Assembly (NCBI RefSeq): GCF_004025535.1
Contig: NZ_QJRG01000047.1
Coordinates: 682,001 to 746,000, forward strand
DNA from: Pseudomonas alkylphenolica
GTDB lineage: Bacteria; Pseudomonadota; Gammaproteobacteria; Pseudomonadales; Pseudomonadaceae
Direction of reading: 5' to 3'
DNA length: 64,000 nt
The notes beneath the pieces are model-generated. The model saw only the letters and a list, made by a program, of their open reading frames with translations, ran no database searches and was not told where the DNA came from. This document shows positions 1-8,798 of this stretch, piece after piece (positions within the stretch are counted from its first letter, which is position 1; each line of letters starts with the position of its first letter). Both the position numbers and the translations under genes were made by a program.

Positions 1-347
1 TAGGTGCGCAGGCGCTCGCGGCCGCTGTCGCTGATCCAGTCGGTGGTCCACGCCGGGGTCAGCCGGCGCTCCAGTTGCGGTGCGGCGAAGCCGGCCTGTT
101 GCAGGGCGTCGGCGATGTCCTGCTCGATCACCTCGGTGGCCGGGCAGCCCGAATAGGTCGGGGTGACCACCACGTGCAGGTGGCCCCCTTGCCAGTCGAG
201 GCCGCGGACGATACCCAGATCAACCACGCTGACCACCGGGACCTCCGGGTCCATCACCTCGCCGAGCACGGCCCAGGCCTGTTCCAGGTCATTGGCCTGG
301 AGCGGGCGGGCGCCGCGGTCGCTGGCGATCAGCTCACCAGGTCGCAT
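1..347 (-). CDS. paaD: PaaD, phenylacetyl-CoA epoxidase maturation subunit (partial)
   Basis: The reading frame is open from an ATG at 347 to the window edge, giving 115 residues with the C-terminus cut off. PaaD belongs to the MIP18/DUF59 family and helps assemble the metal centre of the phenylacetyl-CoA epoxygenase. The DPEVPVVSVVDLGIV stretch (about residues 33-47) and YSGCPATE (about 66-73, with the conserved Cys) are family hallmarks. The start overlaps the end of paaC by 14 bases, as expected for translational coupling within paaABCDE. The missing part would hold the C-terminal cysteine cluster, and paaE should lie further left. Confidence 0.9.
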   Translation of the reverse strand, partial: MRPGELIASDRGARPLQANDLEQAWAVLGEVMDPEVPVVSVVDLGIVRGLDWQGGHLHVVVTPTYSGCPATEVIEQDIADALQQAGFAAPQLERRLTPAWTTDWISDSGRERLRT

Positions 348-1095
348 CGGGATAGGCTCGCGGCAGGAACTGCATTTCGGCCAGCAGCGCACCCAGGTGC
401 TCGCTGTGTACGCCACGGCGCCCGCTCAGGTAGAAGTAGCTGGCTGCTGCCGGTACCGGCAGGGTGGCGCGGGTGAACACTTCGTCTACCTTGGCACGCC
501 AGGCGCTGGCGATTGCCTCTGGCTGGGCGATCACGCCGGCGTCGGCCAGGCGTTGCTCGACCTCGTCGCCATCGGCCAGCTCGACGGTGAAGCGCCAAAC
601 CTGCTCGATCGCCGCCAGCATGCGCCGGTGGCTTTCCTCGGTGCCGTCGCCAAGGCGCTCGACCCACTCGCCGGAGCGGCGCAGGTGGTAGGTGACTTCT
701 TTCAGGGCCTTGGCGGCGATGCCGGCGACACGCTCATCGCTGGAGCTGCTCAGGGCGCTCAACACCTGGAAGTGCCAGGCGTCGAAGAGAAACTGTTTGA
801 CGATGGTGACCGCGTAATCGCCGTTGGGCTGTTCGACCAGCAGCAGGTTGCGGTAGGCACGCTCGTCGCGGCGGAACGCCAGGTGGTCGGCGTCACGGCC
901 GTCGGCCAGCAGCTCGGCGGCGTAGTCCAGCCAGTTGCGTGCCTGGCCGACCAGGTCGAGGCCGACGTTCATCAGCGCCAGCTCTTCTTCCAGTGCCGGG
1001 GCCTTGCCGCACCATTCGCACAGGCGCTGGCCCTGGATCAGGGCGCTGTCGCCGAGGCGCAGCAGGTATTGGATGAGGTCTTGTTGTTGGGTCAT
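334..1095 (-). CDS. paaC: PaaC, structural subunit of phenylacetyl-CoA 1,2-epoxidase
   Basis: 253 residues, the normal length of PaaC. It is the ferritin-like structural partner of PaaA in the multicomponent oxygenase that converts phenylacetyl-CoA to its 1,2-epoxide in the cytoplasm. Visible family signatures include LGDSALIQGQRLCEW near the N-terminus and WLDYAAELLADGRDADHLAFRRDE (about 72-96). An upstream in-frame ATG at 1149 is rejected because the protein aligns from MTQQQDL and a longer start would run into paaB. It lies 10 bases after paaB and overlaps paaD. Confidence 0.95.
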   Translation of the reverse strand: MTQQQDLIQYLLRLGDSALIQGQRLCEWCGKAPALEEELALMNVGLDLVGQARNWLDYAAELLADGRDADHLAFRRDERAYRNLLLVEQPNGDYAVTIVKQFLFDAWHFQVLSALSSSSDERVAGIAAKALKEVTYHLRRSGEWVERLGDGTEESHRRMLAAIEQVWRFTVELADGDEVEQRLADAGVIAQPEAIASAWRAKVDEVFTRATLPVPAAASYFYLSGRRGVHSEHLGALLAEMQFLPRAYPDATW

Positions 1096-1105
1096 GGCAG
1101 TGGCC

Positions 1106-1387
1106 TCACATGTGACCGACTTCGGCCGGCAGCTCGTAGAAGCTGGCATGGCGATAAACCTTGTCTTCCGACGGCACGAACAGCGGGTCTTTCTCGTCTG
1201 GCGAGGAGGCAGTGATCAGCGCCGATGGCACGACCCACAGGCTCACGCCCTCGTTGCGGCGGGTGTACAGCTCGCGGGCGTTCTCGATCGCCATGGCGGC
1301 GTCGGCGGCATGCACGCTGCCGACGTGCTTGTGGTTGAGGCCGTGCTTGCTGCGTACGAAAACTTCGAACAGGGTCCATTCGGACAT
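1106..1387 (-). CDS. paaB: PaaB, small subunit of phenylacetyl-CoA epoxidase
   Basis: 93 residues, matching PaaB. The protein starts MSEWTLFEVFVRSKHGLNH and carries HVGSVHAADAAMAIENARELYTRR, both typical of the family. PaaB bridges PaaAC heterodimers in the epoxygenase complex and has no catalytic residues of its own. The gene sits 27 bases after paaA and 10 bases before paaC in the same operon. Confidence 0.95.
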   Translation of the reverse strand: MSEWTLFEVFVRSKHGLNHKHVGSVHAADAAMAIENARELYTRRNEGVSLWVVPSALITASSPDEKDPLFVPSEDKVYRHASFYELPAEVGHM

Positions 1388-1414
1388 GGCGGGGTTCTCC
1401 AGATCAGGGGCTTG

Positions 1415-2407
1415 TCAGGCGGCGTTGCGCTTGGCTTGTTGTTTTTTGGCGTGGGCGACCGCGGCCTGGCGCACCCAGGCGCCGTCCTCGATGGCCTTGC
1501 GGCGGGTGGCGACGCGTTCGGTGTTGCACGGGCCGTTGCCCTTGAGCACGTCGTAGAACTCGTCCCACTGGATGTCGCCGAAGTCGTAGTGGCCGCGTTC
1601 TTCGTTCCACTTCAGGTCCGGGTCCGGCACGGTGCAGCCGAGCAGCTCCAGTTGCGGAATGGTCTGGTCGACGAAGCGCTGGCGCAGCTCGTCGTTACCC
1701 TGGCGCTTGATCTTCCAGGCCATCGACTGGGCGCTGTTCGGCGAATGCTCGTCGCTTGGGCCGAACATCATCAGGGCTGGCCACCACAGGCGGTTGATTG
1801 CGTCCTGGACCATGTCCTTCTGCGCCTGGGTGCCTTCTTTCATCATGGTCAGCAGCAGTTGGTAGCCCTGGCGCTGGTGGAAGCTCTCTTCCTTGCAGAT
1901 ACGGATCATCGCCCGCGAATAAGGGCCGTAGGAGGTGCGCTGCAGCACCACCTGGTTGACGATTGCCGCGCCGTCGACCAGCCAGCCCACTGCGCCCATG
2001 TCGGCCCAGCTCAGGGTCGGGTAGTTGAAGATGCTCGAGTACTTGGCCTTGCCGCTGTGCAGCTTGGCGATTTCTTCGTCGCGGTCGGCGCCCAGGGTTT
2101 CCATCGCGCTGTACAGGTACAGGCCGTGACCGGCTTCGTCCTGGATCTTGGCCATCAGCTGCAGCTTGCGCTTGAGGGTCGGTGCGCGGGTTACCCAGTT
2201 GCCTTCGGGCAGCATGCCGACGATTTCCGAGTGCGCGTGCTGGGAGATCTGGCGGATCAGGGTCTGCCGGTAGGCGTCGGGCATCCAGTTCTTGGCTTCG
2301 ATCTTGATCTCGGCGTCGATCTTCTCTTGGAAGGCGCGCTCTTCCGGGGACATTTCGTCCAGCGCCTTGACCCGCTTAACGCCGGTCTCAACCAGTTGTG
2401 CGTACAT
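1415..2407 (-). CDS. paaA: PaaA, catalytic di-iron subunit of phenylacetyl-CoA 1,2-epoxidase
   Basis: 330 residues. PaaA is the oxygen-activating subunit that epoxidises the ring of phenylacetyl-CoA, with electrons supplied by PaaE. Di-iron carboxylate signatures are visible: KIQDEAGHGLYLY in the first half and CKEESFHQRQGYQLL in the second, both E..H type ligand helices. The start at 2407 (MYAQLVETGVKRVK) is preferred over 2476 because the longer N-terminus is unlike the family. This is the first gene of the paaABCD(E) transcription unit, separated from paaK by a terminator and a promoter region. Confidence 0.95.
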   Translation of the reverse strand: MYAQLVETGVKRVKALDEMSPEERAFQEKIDAEIKIEAKNWMPDAYRQTLIRQISQHAHSEIVGMLPEGNWVTRAPTLKRKLQLMAKIQDEAGHGLYLYSAMETLGADRDEEIAKLHSGKAKYSSIFNYPTLSWADMGAVGWLVDGAAIVNQVVLQRTSYGPYSRAMIRICKEESFHQRQGYQLLLTMMKEGTQAQKDMVQDAINRLWWPALMMFGPSDEHSPNSAQSMAWKIKRQGNDELRQRFVDQTIPQLELLGCTVPDPDLKWNEERGHYDFGDIQWDEFYDVLKGNGPCNTERVATRRKAIEDGAWVRQAAVAHAKKQQAKRNAA

Positions 2408-2468
2408 GCTGCGTCTCCAGCCTTGTAATTGTTTGTCGGGAGGCCTTGGCCATGGGTGTATTTTTAAA

Positions 2469-2525
2469 TGATACAAAAATAAATATCAAACATTAATTTG
2501 TGTGTCGCATGCGATTATTGTATCA
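2469..2525. promoter_or_regulatory. candidate PaaX-type elements upstream of paaA
   Basis: The AT-rich stretch before paaA holds TGATACAA at 2469-2476 and its reverse complement TTGTATCA at 2518-2525. Similar (T/C)GATACA(A/G) elements recur in the paaF-paaN divergent region. PaaX, encoded in this window, is the expected phenylacetyl-CoA-responsive repressor. The assignment of these elements to PaaX is inference from shared occurrence. Confidence 0.4.
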
Positions 2526-2586
2526 CTTCGTCGGATCGCGGCAGGGGTGGTTTGTGCCGGTGTGGGCTGCGGGGCTTTTCGCGGGC

Positions 2587-2613
2587 AAAAAAAAGCCCCG
2601 CCGAAGCGGGGCT
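2587..2613 (-). terminator. intrinsic terminator after paaK
   Basis: Read on the minus strand: an 8-bp perfect GC stem (AGCCCCGC with GCGGGGCT, loop TTCG) followed by a run of eight T. It lies 16 bases past the paaK stop and separates the paaF-K unit from paaABCD. Confidence 0.9.
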
Positions 2614-2628
2614 GGGGGCAGGCTGCAA

Positions 2629-3942
2629 TCAGCTCTGGCTACGTTTGTCGTAAACGTGGCAGGCCTTGCCTTCAGAGCGTTTCAGACTATGCGAAGGCTG
2701 GATCAGCACACGTGCGCTGATGCCGATGTAGGTCTTGATCTGCTTGCTCAGTTCGTTGCCGATCAGTTTCTGCTGGTCGGCGTCCAGGCCCTGCAGTTCA
2801 TGCTTGAGCTCCACGTGCACATCCATGCCGTCGAGGTTGCCGTTGCGATACAGATGTATCTCGTAGCACTCGGAAAGTTGTTTTATTTTCAGTACCTGCT
2901 CTTCGATCTGCGTCGGGAACACGTTGACCCCGCGGATGATCAGCATGTCGTCGCTGCGCCCGGTGATCTTGTCGATGCGTCGCATCGGCCGTGCGGTGCC
3001 CGGCAGCAGGCGCGTGAGGTCGCGGGTACGGTAGCGGATCATCGGCAGCGCTTCTTTGCTCAGCGAGGTGAACACCAGCTCGCCGTATTCGCCGTCGGGC
3101 AGCACCGCGCCGGTCACCGGGTCGATGATTTCCGGGTAGAAGTGGTCTTCCCAGACGGTCGGGCCGTCCTTGGTCTCGGCGCATTCCATGGCCACGCCCG
3201 GGCCCATGATTTCCGACAGGCCGTAGATGTCCAGAGCGGTGATGCCCATGCGCTCCTCGACCGCGCGGCGCAGCTCGGCGGTCCAGGGTTCGGCGCCAAA
3301 GATGCCCAGGCGCAGCGCCAGCTTGTGCGGGTCGAGGCCCTGGCGTTCGATCTCGTCAGCGATGTTGAGCATGTACGAGGGGGTGACCATGATGATGTCC
3401 GGCTGGAAATCACGGATCAGCTGCACCTGCTTCTCGGTCTGCCCGCCCGACATCGGAATCACCGTGCAGCCCAGGCGCTCGGCACCGTAGTGGGCGCCCA
3501 GGCCGCCGGTGAACAGGCCGTAGCCGTAGGAAATCTGCACCTTGTCGCCACGACGGCCACCGGCTGCGCGGATCGAGCGGGCGACGACGTTGGCCCAGGT
3601 GTTGATGTCGTTTTGCGTGTAACCGACCACGGTCGGCTTGCCGGTGGTGCCGCTGGAGGCGTGCAGGCGCACGACGTCATGCATCGGCACGGCGAACATG
3701 CCGTAAGGGTAGTTGTCGCGCAGGTCGTTCTTGCCGGTGAACGGGAATTTGGCCAGGTCGTCCAGCGACTTCAGGTCGTCCGGGTGCACGCCCAGGCTGT
3801 CGAAGCGCTGCTTGTACAGCGGCACGTTCTGGTAGGCGTGGTTCAGGCTCCAGCGCAGGCGGTCCAGCTGGTGCTGACGCAATTGATCGATGCTGGCGGT
3901 TTCCATCGGATCAAGCGGGGATGTGTTTACAGACATATTCAT
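2629..3942 (-). CDS. paaK: PaaK, phenylacetate-CoA ligase
   Basis: 437 residues, close to the usual 435-440. The enzyme activates phenylacetate with ATP and CoA, the entry step of the aerobic CoA pathway. The AMP-binding P-loop HASSGTTGKPTVVGYT lies at about residues 92-107. The adenylation motif YGLSEIMGPGV (about 234-244) and the hinge/C-domain region YRTRDLTRLLPG (about 329-340) are also visible. The start at 3942 (MNMSVNTSPLDPMETA) has GAGTGAAGC before it; upstream in-frame starts would add a non-conserved 48-residue tail. It is the last gene of the paaFGHIJK unit. Confidence 0.95.
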   Translation of the reverse strand: MNMSVNTSPLDPMETASIDQLRQHQLDRLRWSLNHAYQNVPLYKQRFDSLGVHPDDLKSLDDLAKFPFTGKNDLRDNYPYGMFAVPMHDVVRLHASSGTTGKPTVVGYTQNDINTWANVVARSIRAAGGRRGDKVQISYGYGLFTGGLGAHYGAERLGCTVIPMSGGQTEKQVQLIRDFQPDIIMVTPSYMLNIADEIERQGLDPHKLALRLGIFGAEPWTAELRRAVEERMGITALDIYGLSEIMGPGVAMECAETKDGPTVWEDHFYPEIIDPVTGAVLPDGEYGELVFTSLSKEALPMIRYRTRDLTRLLPGTARPMRRIDKITGRSDDMLIIRGVNVFPTQIEEQVLKIKQLSECYEIHLYRNGNLDGMDVHVELKHELQGLDADQQKLIGNELSKQIKTYIGISARVLIQPSHSLKRSEGKACHVYDKRSQS

Positions 3943-4028
3943 GGCTTCACTCGAATTGTTTTTGTGCATTGGCCCGCACGCGGGCCTTTGAGTGCTGTTG
4001 ATCAGAATAACCTTCGGCGGCCGGCGTG

Positions 4029-5234
4029 TCAGAGCCGCTCGATGATCAGTGCGATGCCCTGGCCGACGCCGATGCACATGGTGCAAAGGGCGTAGCGACC
4101 CTGGCGCGCTTCCAGTTCGTGCAGGGCAGTGGTGACCAGGCGTGCGCCGCTCATGCCCAGCGGGTGGCCGAGGGCGATGGCACCGCCGTTCGGGTTGACC
4201 CGCGCGTCGTCGTCATCCAGGCCGAGCTCGCGCAGTACCGCCAGGCCCTGAGCGGCGAAGGCTTCGTTGAGTTCGATGACGTCCATATCAGCCAGGCTCA
4301 GGCCGGCCAGGTCCAGAACTTTACGGGTGGCCGGCACCGGGCCGATGCCCATCAGGCGCGGCTCGACGCCGGCGGTGGCCATCGCCACCACCCGGCCACG
4401 GGCTTTAAGGCCGTGACGTGCGGCGGCTTGTGGGCTGGCCAGCAGCAGCGCACAGGCGCCATCGTTGACGCCCGAGGCGTTGCCGGCGGTGACGCTGCCG
4501 CCTTGGCGGAACGGCGTACCGAGCCTGGCCAGTTGCTCCAGAGTGGTGTCGCCGCGTGGGTGTTCGTCGTGCTCGACGCGCTTGGCCGGGCCTTTGCGCT
4601 GCGGGATCTCCACCGCGACGATTTCCTGGGCCAGGCGGCCGTTGGCCTGGGCGGCGGCGGCTTTATGCTGGCTGCGCAGGGCGAAGGCGTCCTGGTCGGC
4701 GCGCGAGACATTGAAGTGGGCGGCGACGTTTTCAGCGGTTTCCGGCATCGAGTCGGTGCCGAACTGTTCCTGCATCAGCGGGTTGATGAAGCGCCAGCCG
4801 ATGGTGGTGTCGAAGATTTCCGCGCTACGGCCGAAGGCCTGCTCGGACTTGCCCATGACGAACGGCGCGCGCGACATCGACTCGACGCCGCCGGCAATCA
4901 TCAGCCCGGCTTCGCCGCAGCGGATCGCGCGGGCGGCGCTGCCGATGGCGTCCAGGCCGGAACCGCACAGACGGTTGAGCGTGGTGCCTGGCACGCTGAC
5001 CGGCAGGCCGGCGAGCAGCGAGGCCATGTGCGCGACGTTGCGGTTGTCTTCGCCGGCCTGGTTGGCGCAGCCGTAGATCACATCGTCAATGGCGCTCCAG
5101 TCCAGTTGCGGGTGGCGCGCTTGCAGGGCCTTCAGCGGAACCGCACCGAGGTCGTCGGCGCGCACGCTGGAAAGAGCGCCGGCGTAACGGCCGATAGGGG
5201 TGCGGATGGCGTCGATAATCAGGGCGTCATTCAT
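4029..5234 (-). CDS. paaJ: PaaJ, 3-oxoadipyl-CoA/3-oxo-5,6-dehydrosuberyl-CoA thiolase
   Basis: 401 residues, typical thiolase length. The enzyme cleaves 3-oxo-5,6-dehydrosuberyl-CoA and later 3-oxoadipyl-CoA to succinyl-CoA plus acetyl-CoA. The thiolase catalytic residues are in place: acyl-accepting Cys90 in NRLCGSG, His357 in NGGAIALGHPLG, and Cys387 in LCTMCIGVGQG. The start overlaps the end of paaI by 8 bases, and the ATG at 5234 matches thiolase N-termini (MNDALIIDAIRTPIGR). It also resembles PcaF; the paa context decides the name. Confidence 0.93.
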   Translation of the reverse strand: MNDALIIDAIRTPIGRYAGALSSVRADDLGAVPLKALQARHPQLDWSAIDDVIYGCANQAGEDNRNVAHMASLLAGLPVSVPGTTLNRLCGSGLDAIGSAARAIRCGEAGLMIAGGVESMSRAPFVMGKSEQAFGRSAEIFDTTIGWRFINPLMQEQFGTDSMPETAENVAAHFNVSRADQDAFALRSQHKAAAAQANGRLAQEIVAVEIPQRKGPAKRVEHDEHPRGDTTLEQLARLGTPFRQGGSVTAGNASGVNDGACALLLASPQAAARHGLKARGRVVAMATAGVEPRLMGIGPVPATRKVLDLAGLSLADMDVIELNEAFAAQGLAVLRELGLDDDDARVNPNGGAIALGHPLGMSGARLVTTALHELEARQGRYALCTMCIGVGQGIALIIERL

Positions 5235-5676
5235 TCGGGGTCTCCTGCGCCAGCACGGTGCCGCGCACTTTATAGGACTTGCCACGGAACAGGGCGATCA
5301 GCTGGCCGTGCTGGTTTTCGATGCGCACGTCATAGTTGCCGGTACGGCCACTGCGGCTCAGCTCGCTGGCGTGTGCGGTGAGGGTGTCGCCCAGGTGTGC
5401 CGGGGCGACGTAGTCAATGCTGCAGCCGATCGCCACGCAGGCATCGTTGTAGCTGTTGCAGGCGAACGCGAACGCCGAGTCGGCGAGGGCGAACAGGTAG
5501 CCGCCATGGCAGGTGCCATGGCCCTGGATCATGTCTTCGCGCACGCTCATGCCGATCATGGTGCGGCCCGGGGCGACCGACAGCAGGCGCATGCCCAGGC
5601 GCTGGCTGGCGTTATCGCGTTCGAACATGGTCTCGGCGCAGCGGGTGGCCAGTGACAAGGCTTCGTGGTTAGTCAT
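5227..5676 (-). CDS. paaI: PaaI, hotdog-fold acyl-CoA thioesterase
   Basis: 149 residues. PaaI hydrolyses (hydroxy)phenylacetyl-CoA thioesters and is thought to rescue CoA from dead-end intermediates. The HGGYLFALADSAFAFACNS segment (about 49-67) is the hotdog helix carrying the catalytic Asp. The gene overlaps paaH and paaJ by 8 bases each, so translation is likely coupled. Confidence 0.93.
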   Translation of the reverse strand: MTNHEALSLATRCAETMFERDNASQRLGMRLLSVAPGRTMIGMSVREDMIQGHGTCHGGYLFALADSAFAFACNSYNDACVAIGCSIDYVAPAHLGDTLTAHASELSRSGRTGNYDVRIENQHGQLIALFRGKSYKVRGTVLAQETPNE

Positions 5677-7186
5677 GAAAGCGCCTCCCTTCGGCGACCA
5701 GGCGGCGCAGCAGCAGGGATGGGCGATAGCGCTCTTCGCCGTAGCTGGTCTGCAGATTTTCCAGAATGCGCAGCACGCCTGGCAGGCCGATGGCGTCGGC
5801 CCAGGCCAGCGGGCCTTGCGGGTAATTCACCCCGGCGCGCATCGCCAGGTCGATATCGGCGGCACTGCCGACACCCTGCAGCACCGCGTCGGCACCTTCG
5901 TTGGCAAGCATCGCCACGCTGCGCAGCACGGCCAGGCCGGGCAGGTCGGCCAGCTGGCTAACCTTGATCCCGGCACGTTGCAGCAGGGCCACGGCCTGGT
6001 CGCGGGCATCGATGGTGGTATCGGCGGCGCAGGCGATCGCCACGCGGCCGGCCTTGGCGTAGTCCAGTGCCAGGTCGATCAGTACCAGGTTGCGCAGGCC
6101 GTCTTCCTGGGCGCGCTGGCTGGCCAGGCGCCCGTCGGACAGGGCCAACAGCGCATCACCGACGCGCAGCAGGCCGCTGCCGTCGCGGCGTACCACCTGC
6201 ACACCAGCGTCCTGCAGGCGCTGGACCAGTGGCTCGGCCACACCCAGGTGACCTTCCACCACGCAGCAGTCGACGCTGGCAGCGCTGGTCAGTTCGACCG
6301 GCTGCGCGCGCTCGACACCGTCGGCGTAGTTATAGAAGCCGTGGCCGCTTTTGCGTCCGAGGCGGCCGGCGTCAACCAGCTCTTTCTGGATCAGCGACGG
6401 CTGGAAGCGCATGTCGTTGTAATAGGCGGCGAACACCGAGCAGGTCACGGCGTAGTTGACGTCGTGGCCGATCAGGTCGGTGAGTTCGAAGGCGCCCATG
6501 CGAAAGCCACCGGCGTCACGCAGCAGGGCGTCGAGGGTGGCGCAATCGGCGGCGCCTTCCTGCAGCAGGCGCAGGCTTTCGGCATAGAACGGCCGGGCCA
6601 CGCGGTTGACGATGAAGCCGGGGGTGGATTTGGTGTGTACCGGCTGTTTGCCCCAGGCGCGTGCGGTGGCGTACAGCTGTTCGGCCAGGGCGCGTGGTGT
6701 GGCCAGGCCGGAGACGATCTCGACCAGCGCCATCAGCGGAGCCGGGTTGAAAAAGTGCATGCCGATCACCCGCTCAGGGTGGGCGAGACCAGCGGCCAGG
6801 CTGGTGATCGACAGCGACGACGTGTTGCTGGCGAAGATGCACTCGGCACTGCACAGCGCTTCCAGCTGACGCAGCAGGCCGCGTTTGACCTCAAGGTTCT
6901 CGACGATCGCCTCGATCACCAGGCCGGCATCGGCCAGGGCTTCGATGGCGTCGGCCGGCTGCAGGCGGGCCACGGTGGCGGCGCGTGCCTCGGCGCTGAG
7001 GCGGCCTTTTTCCACCAGCTTGCCGAGCTGCCGGTCGATGCCGTCGATGGCCTGGGCGGCAGCGCCGGGGCGGGCGTCATGGAGCTTCACCGGGTGACCG
7101 GCCTGCGCTGCCACCTGGGCGATACCGGCGCCCATGGCGCCAGCGCCGATCACGGCAACGACAGTGCTGTTATCAAGTGCGCTCAT
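5669..7186 (-). CDS. paaH: PaaH, 3-hydroxyadipyl-CoA dehydrogenase
   Basis: 505 residues. It oxidises 3-hydroxyadipyl-CoA with NAD. The N-terminal Rossmann motif VIGAGAMGAGIAQ (about 11-23) is followed by HFFNPAPLMALVEIV, the 3-hydroxyacyl-CoA dehydrogenase signature. Two C-terminal dimerisation-type domains end with GVNYPQGPLAWADAIG. It lies 3 bases after paaG in reading order and overlaps paaI by 8 bases. Confidence 0.95.
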   Translation of the reverse strand: MSALDNSTVVAVIGAGAMGAGIAQVAAQAGHPVKLHDARPGAAAQAIDGIDRQLGKLVEKGRLSAEARAATVARLQPADAIEALADAGLVIEAIVENLEVKRGLLRQLEALCSAECIFASNTSSLSITSLAAGLAHPERVIGMHFFNPAPLMALVEIVSGLATPRALAEQLYATARAWGKQPVHTKSTPGFIVNRVARPFYAESLRLLQEGAADCATLDALLRDAGGFRMGAFELTDLIGHDVNYAVTCSVFAAYYNDMRFQPSLIQKELVDAGRLGRKSGHGFYNYADGVERAQPVELTSAASVDCCVVEGHLGVAEPLVQRLQDAGVQVVRRDGSGLLRVGDALLALSDGRLASQRAQEDGLRNLVLIDLALDYAKAGRVAIACAADTTIDARDQAVALLQRAGIKVSQLADLPGLAVLRSVAMLANEGADAVLQGVGSAADIDLAMRAGVNYPQGPLAWADAIGLPGVLRILENLQTSYGEERYRPSLLLRRLVAEGRRFHD

Positions 7187-7189
7187 CGC

Positions 7190-7981
7190 TTAGCGTCCCT
7201 GGAAGGTTGGGGTGCGTTTGGCCATGAAGGCGCTGACGCCTTCGCGGTAATCCTCGCTGCGCCCGGCCAGGCGTTGCAGGTCGCGTTCGAGCTCGAGCTG
7301 TTCGTCGAAGCTGTTGTTCAGGCTGGCGTTCAGGCTGCGCTTGATCAGTGCCAGGCCATAGGTCGGCTGGGTGGCCAGGTGGCGCGCCAGCTTGAGCGCT
7401 TCGCTGCGCAGTTCGGCGTCGTCGACCACGCGGTAGATCAACCCCCACTGCTCGGCCTGTTCGGCGCTCAGGCGATCGCCGAGCAGCATCAAGGCCTTGG
7501 CACGGGCGGTGCCGACCAGGCGTGGCAAGGTCCAGGTGCCACCGGAGTCGGGGATCAGGCCGATCTTGCAGAAGGCCTGGATGAAGCTGGCCGAGCGCGC
7601 CGCCAGCACCAGGTCGCAGGCCAGCGGAATGTTTGCCCCGGCACCGGCGGCGACGCCGTTGACCGCGCAGATCACCGGCAACGGCAGGTCGCGCAGGGCG
7701 CGGATCAACGGGTTGTAGAACTGCTCGATGGACTCGCCCAGATCCGGCGCGGCGGCACCCGGGGCAACGTTGCGGTCGCCCAGGTCCTGGCCGGCACAGA
7801 AACCACGGCCTTCGCCGCTGAGCAACAGCACGCGCACTTCGGGGTTCTGCCGCACCTGTTTGAGGGCTTCGCGCACTTCAGCGTGCATCTGCGCGTTGAA
7901 GCTGTTGAGTTGCTCCGGGCGATTGAGACTGAGGGTGGCAACGCCTTCCTCGATGGCAAACAGGATGTGCTGGAAATTCAT
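7190..7981 (-). CDS. paaG: PaaG, ring-1,2-epoxyphenylacetyl-CoA isomerase
   Basis: 263 residues, crotonase fold. It isomerises the ring epoxide to the oxepin-CoA and also acts as a delta3-delta2 enoyl-CoA isomerase. Visible marks are GFCAGQDLGDRN (about 62-73, first oxyanion-hole loop), NGVAAGAGANIPLACDLVLA (about 108-127, second loop), and the active-site region FCKIGLIPDSGGTW with its Asp. The C-terminus TFQGR is typical. It lies 43 bases downstream of paaF in the operon. Confidence 0.94.
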   Translation of the reverse strand: MNFQHILFAIEEGVATLSLNRPEQLNSFNAQMHAEVREALKQVRQNPEVRVLLLSGEGRGFCAGQDLGDRNVAPGAAAPDLGESIEQFYNPLIRALRDLPLPVICAVNGVAAGAGANIPLACDLVLAARSASFIQAFCKIGLIPDSGGTWTLPRLVGTARAKALMLLGDRLSAEQAEQWGLIYRVVDDAELRSEALKLARHLATQPTYGLALIKRSLNASLNNSFDEQLELERDLQRLAGRSEDYREGVSAFMAKRTPTFQGR

Positions 7982-8024
7982 GGCAGGGGGGCTCTAGGGA
8001 TAACCAGGGAAGGGGCGGCCAGGC

Positions 8025-8798
8025 TTACTGACCGGTGAATTCGGGGCGGCGCTTGGCCTGGAAGGCGGCGATACCTTCATTGCGGTCGGCCGTACCGGCC
8101 AGCACGGTGAAAGCATGGCGCTCGAAGCGCAGGCCGCTGGCCAGGTCCGTGTCCTGGGCCTTGAGCAGAGCTTCCTTGGCCAGGCGTACCGCCAGCGGTG
8201 CTTTCTGCGCGATCACGCGGGCGATGGCGATGGCGCGATCGACGGTGAACTCGGGCTGGGTCACTTCGCTGATCAGGCCGGCGCGCTGGGCGAAGCGCGC
8301 ATCGATGGCTTCGCCGGTGAGCACCATCTGCATGGCCAGCGACTTGCCGACCGCGCGCAGCAGGCGTTGGGTACCGCCGGCGCCGGGCATGATGCCGAGA
8401 TTGATTTCCGGTTGGCCGAAGCGTGCGTCTTCGCCGGCAACAAGAATGTCGGCGTGCATGGCCAGCTCGCAGCCGCCGCCCAGGCAGAAGCCGTTGACTG
8501 CGGCGATCAGTGGTTTGGAGAACGCGGCAATGCGCTGCCAGTAGCCGACACGTGGGTCGTTGAGGATGCCGACCAGATCGCGCTCGGCCATTTCCTTGAT
8601 GTCGGCACCGGCGGCGAAGGCCTTGCGGCTGCCGGTGATGACCACGGCGCGGGTCTCGGGATCACGTTCGGCGAGTTCCAGTTCGGCCGCCAGCTCACCG
8701 AGCAGCTCGGTGTTCAGGGCGTTCAGCGCTTCCGGGCGCTGCAGGGTGATCAGGCGTACGCCCGCTTCGGGGGCAAGAACGGCAAGGGTGCGAGGCAT
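8025..8798 (-). CDS. paaF: PaaF, 2,3-dehydroadipyl-CoA hydratase
   Basis: 257 residues, enoyl-CoA hydratase of the crotonase family. It hydrates 2,3-dehydroadipyl-CoA to 3-hydroxyadipyl-CoA. KAFAAGADIKEM and NGFCLGGGCELAMHAD form the oxyanion hole; FGQPEINLGIMPGAGGTQRL carries the two catalytic glutamates. The start at 8798 (MPRTLAVL) has GAGGAGCG just upstream, whereas the longer frame to 8942 would enter the divergent promoter region. It is the promoter-proximal gene of paaFGHIJK. Confidence 0.94.
   Translation of the reverse strand: MPRTLAVLAPEAGVRLITLQRPEALNALNTELLGELAAELELAERDPETRAVVITGSRKAFAAGADIKEMAERDLVGILNDPRVGYWQRIAAFSKPLIAAVNGFCLGGGCELAMHADILVAGEDARFGQPEINLGIMPGAGGTQRLLRAVGKSLAMQMVLTGEAIDARFAQRAGLISEVTQPEFTVDRAIAIARVIAQKAPLAVRLAKEALLKAQDTDLASGLRFERHAFTVLAGTADRNEGIAAFQAKRRPEFTGQ

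Noticed and set aside
2500..4095. 531-residue plus-strand frame
   Set aside because: Antisense to paaK and it crosses the paaK terminator.
5513..8038. 841-residue plus-strand frame
   Set aside because: Antisense to paaI, paaH and paaG, which carry catalytic motifs.
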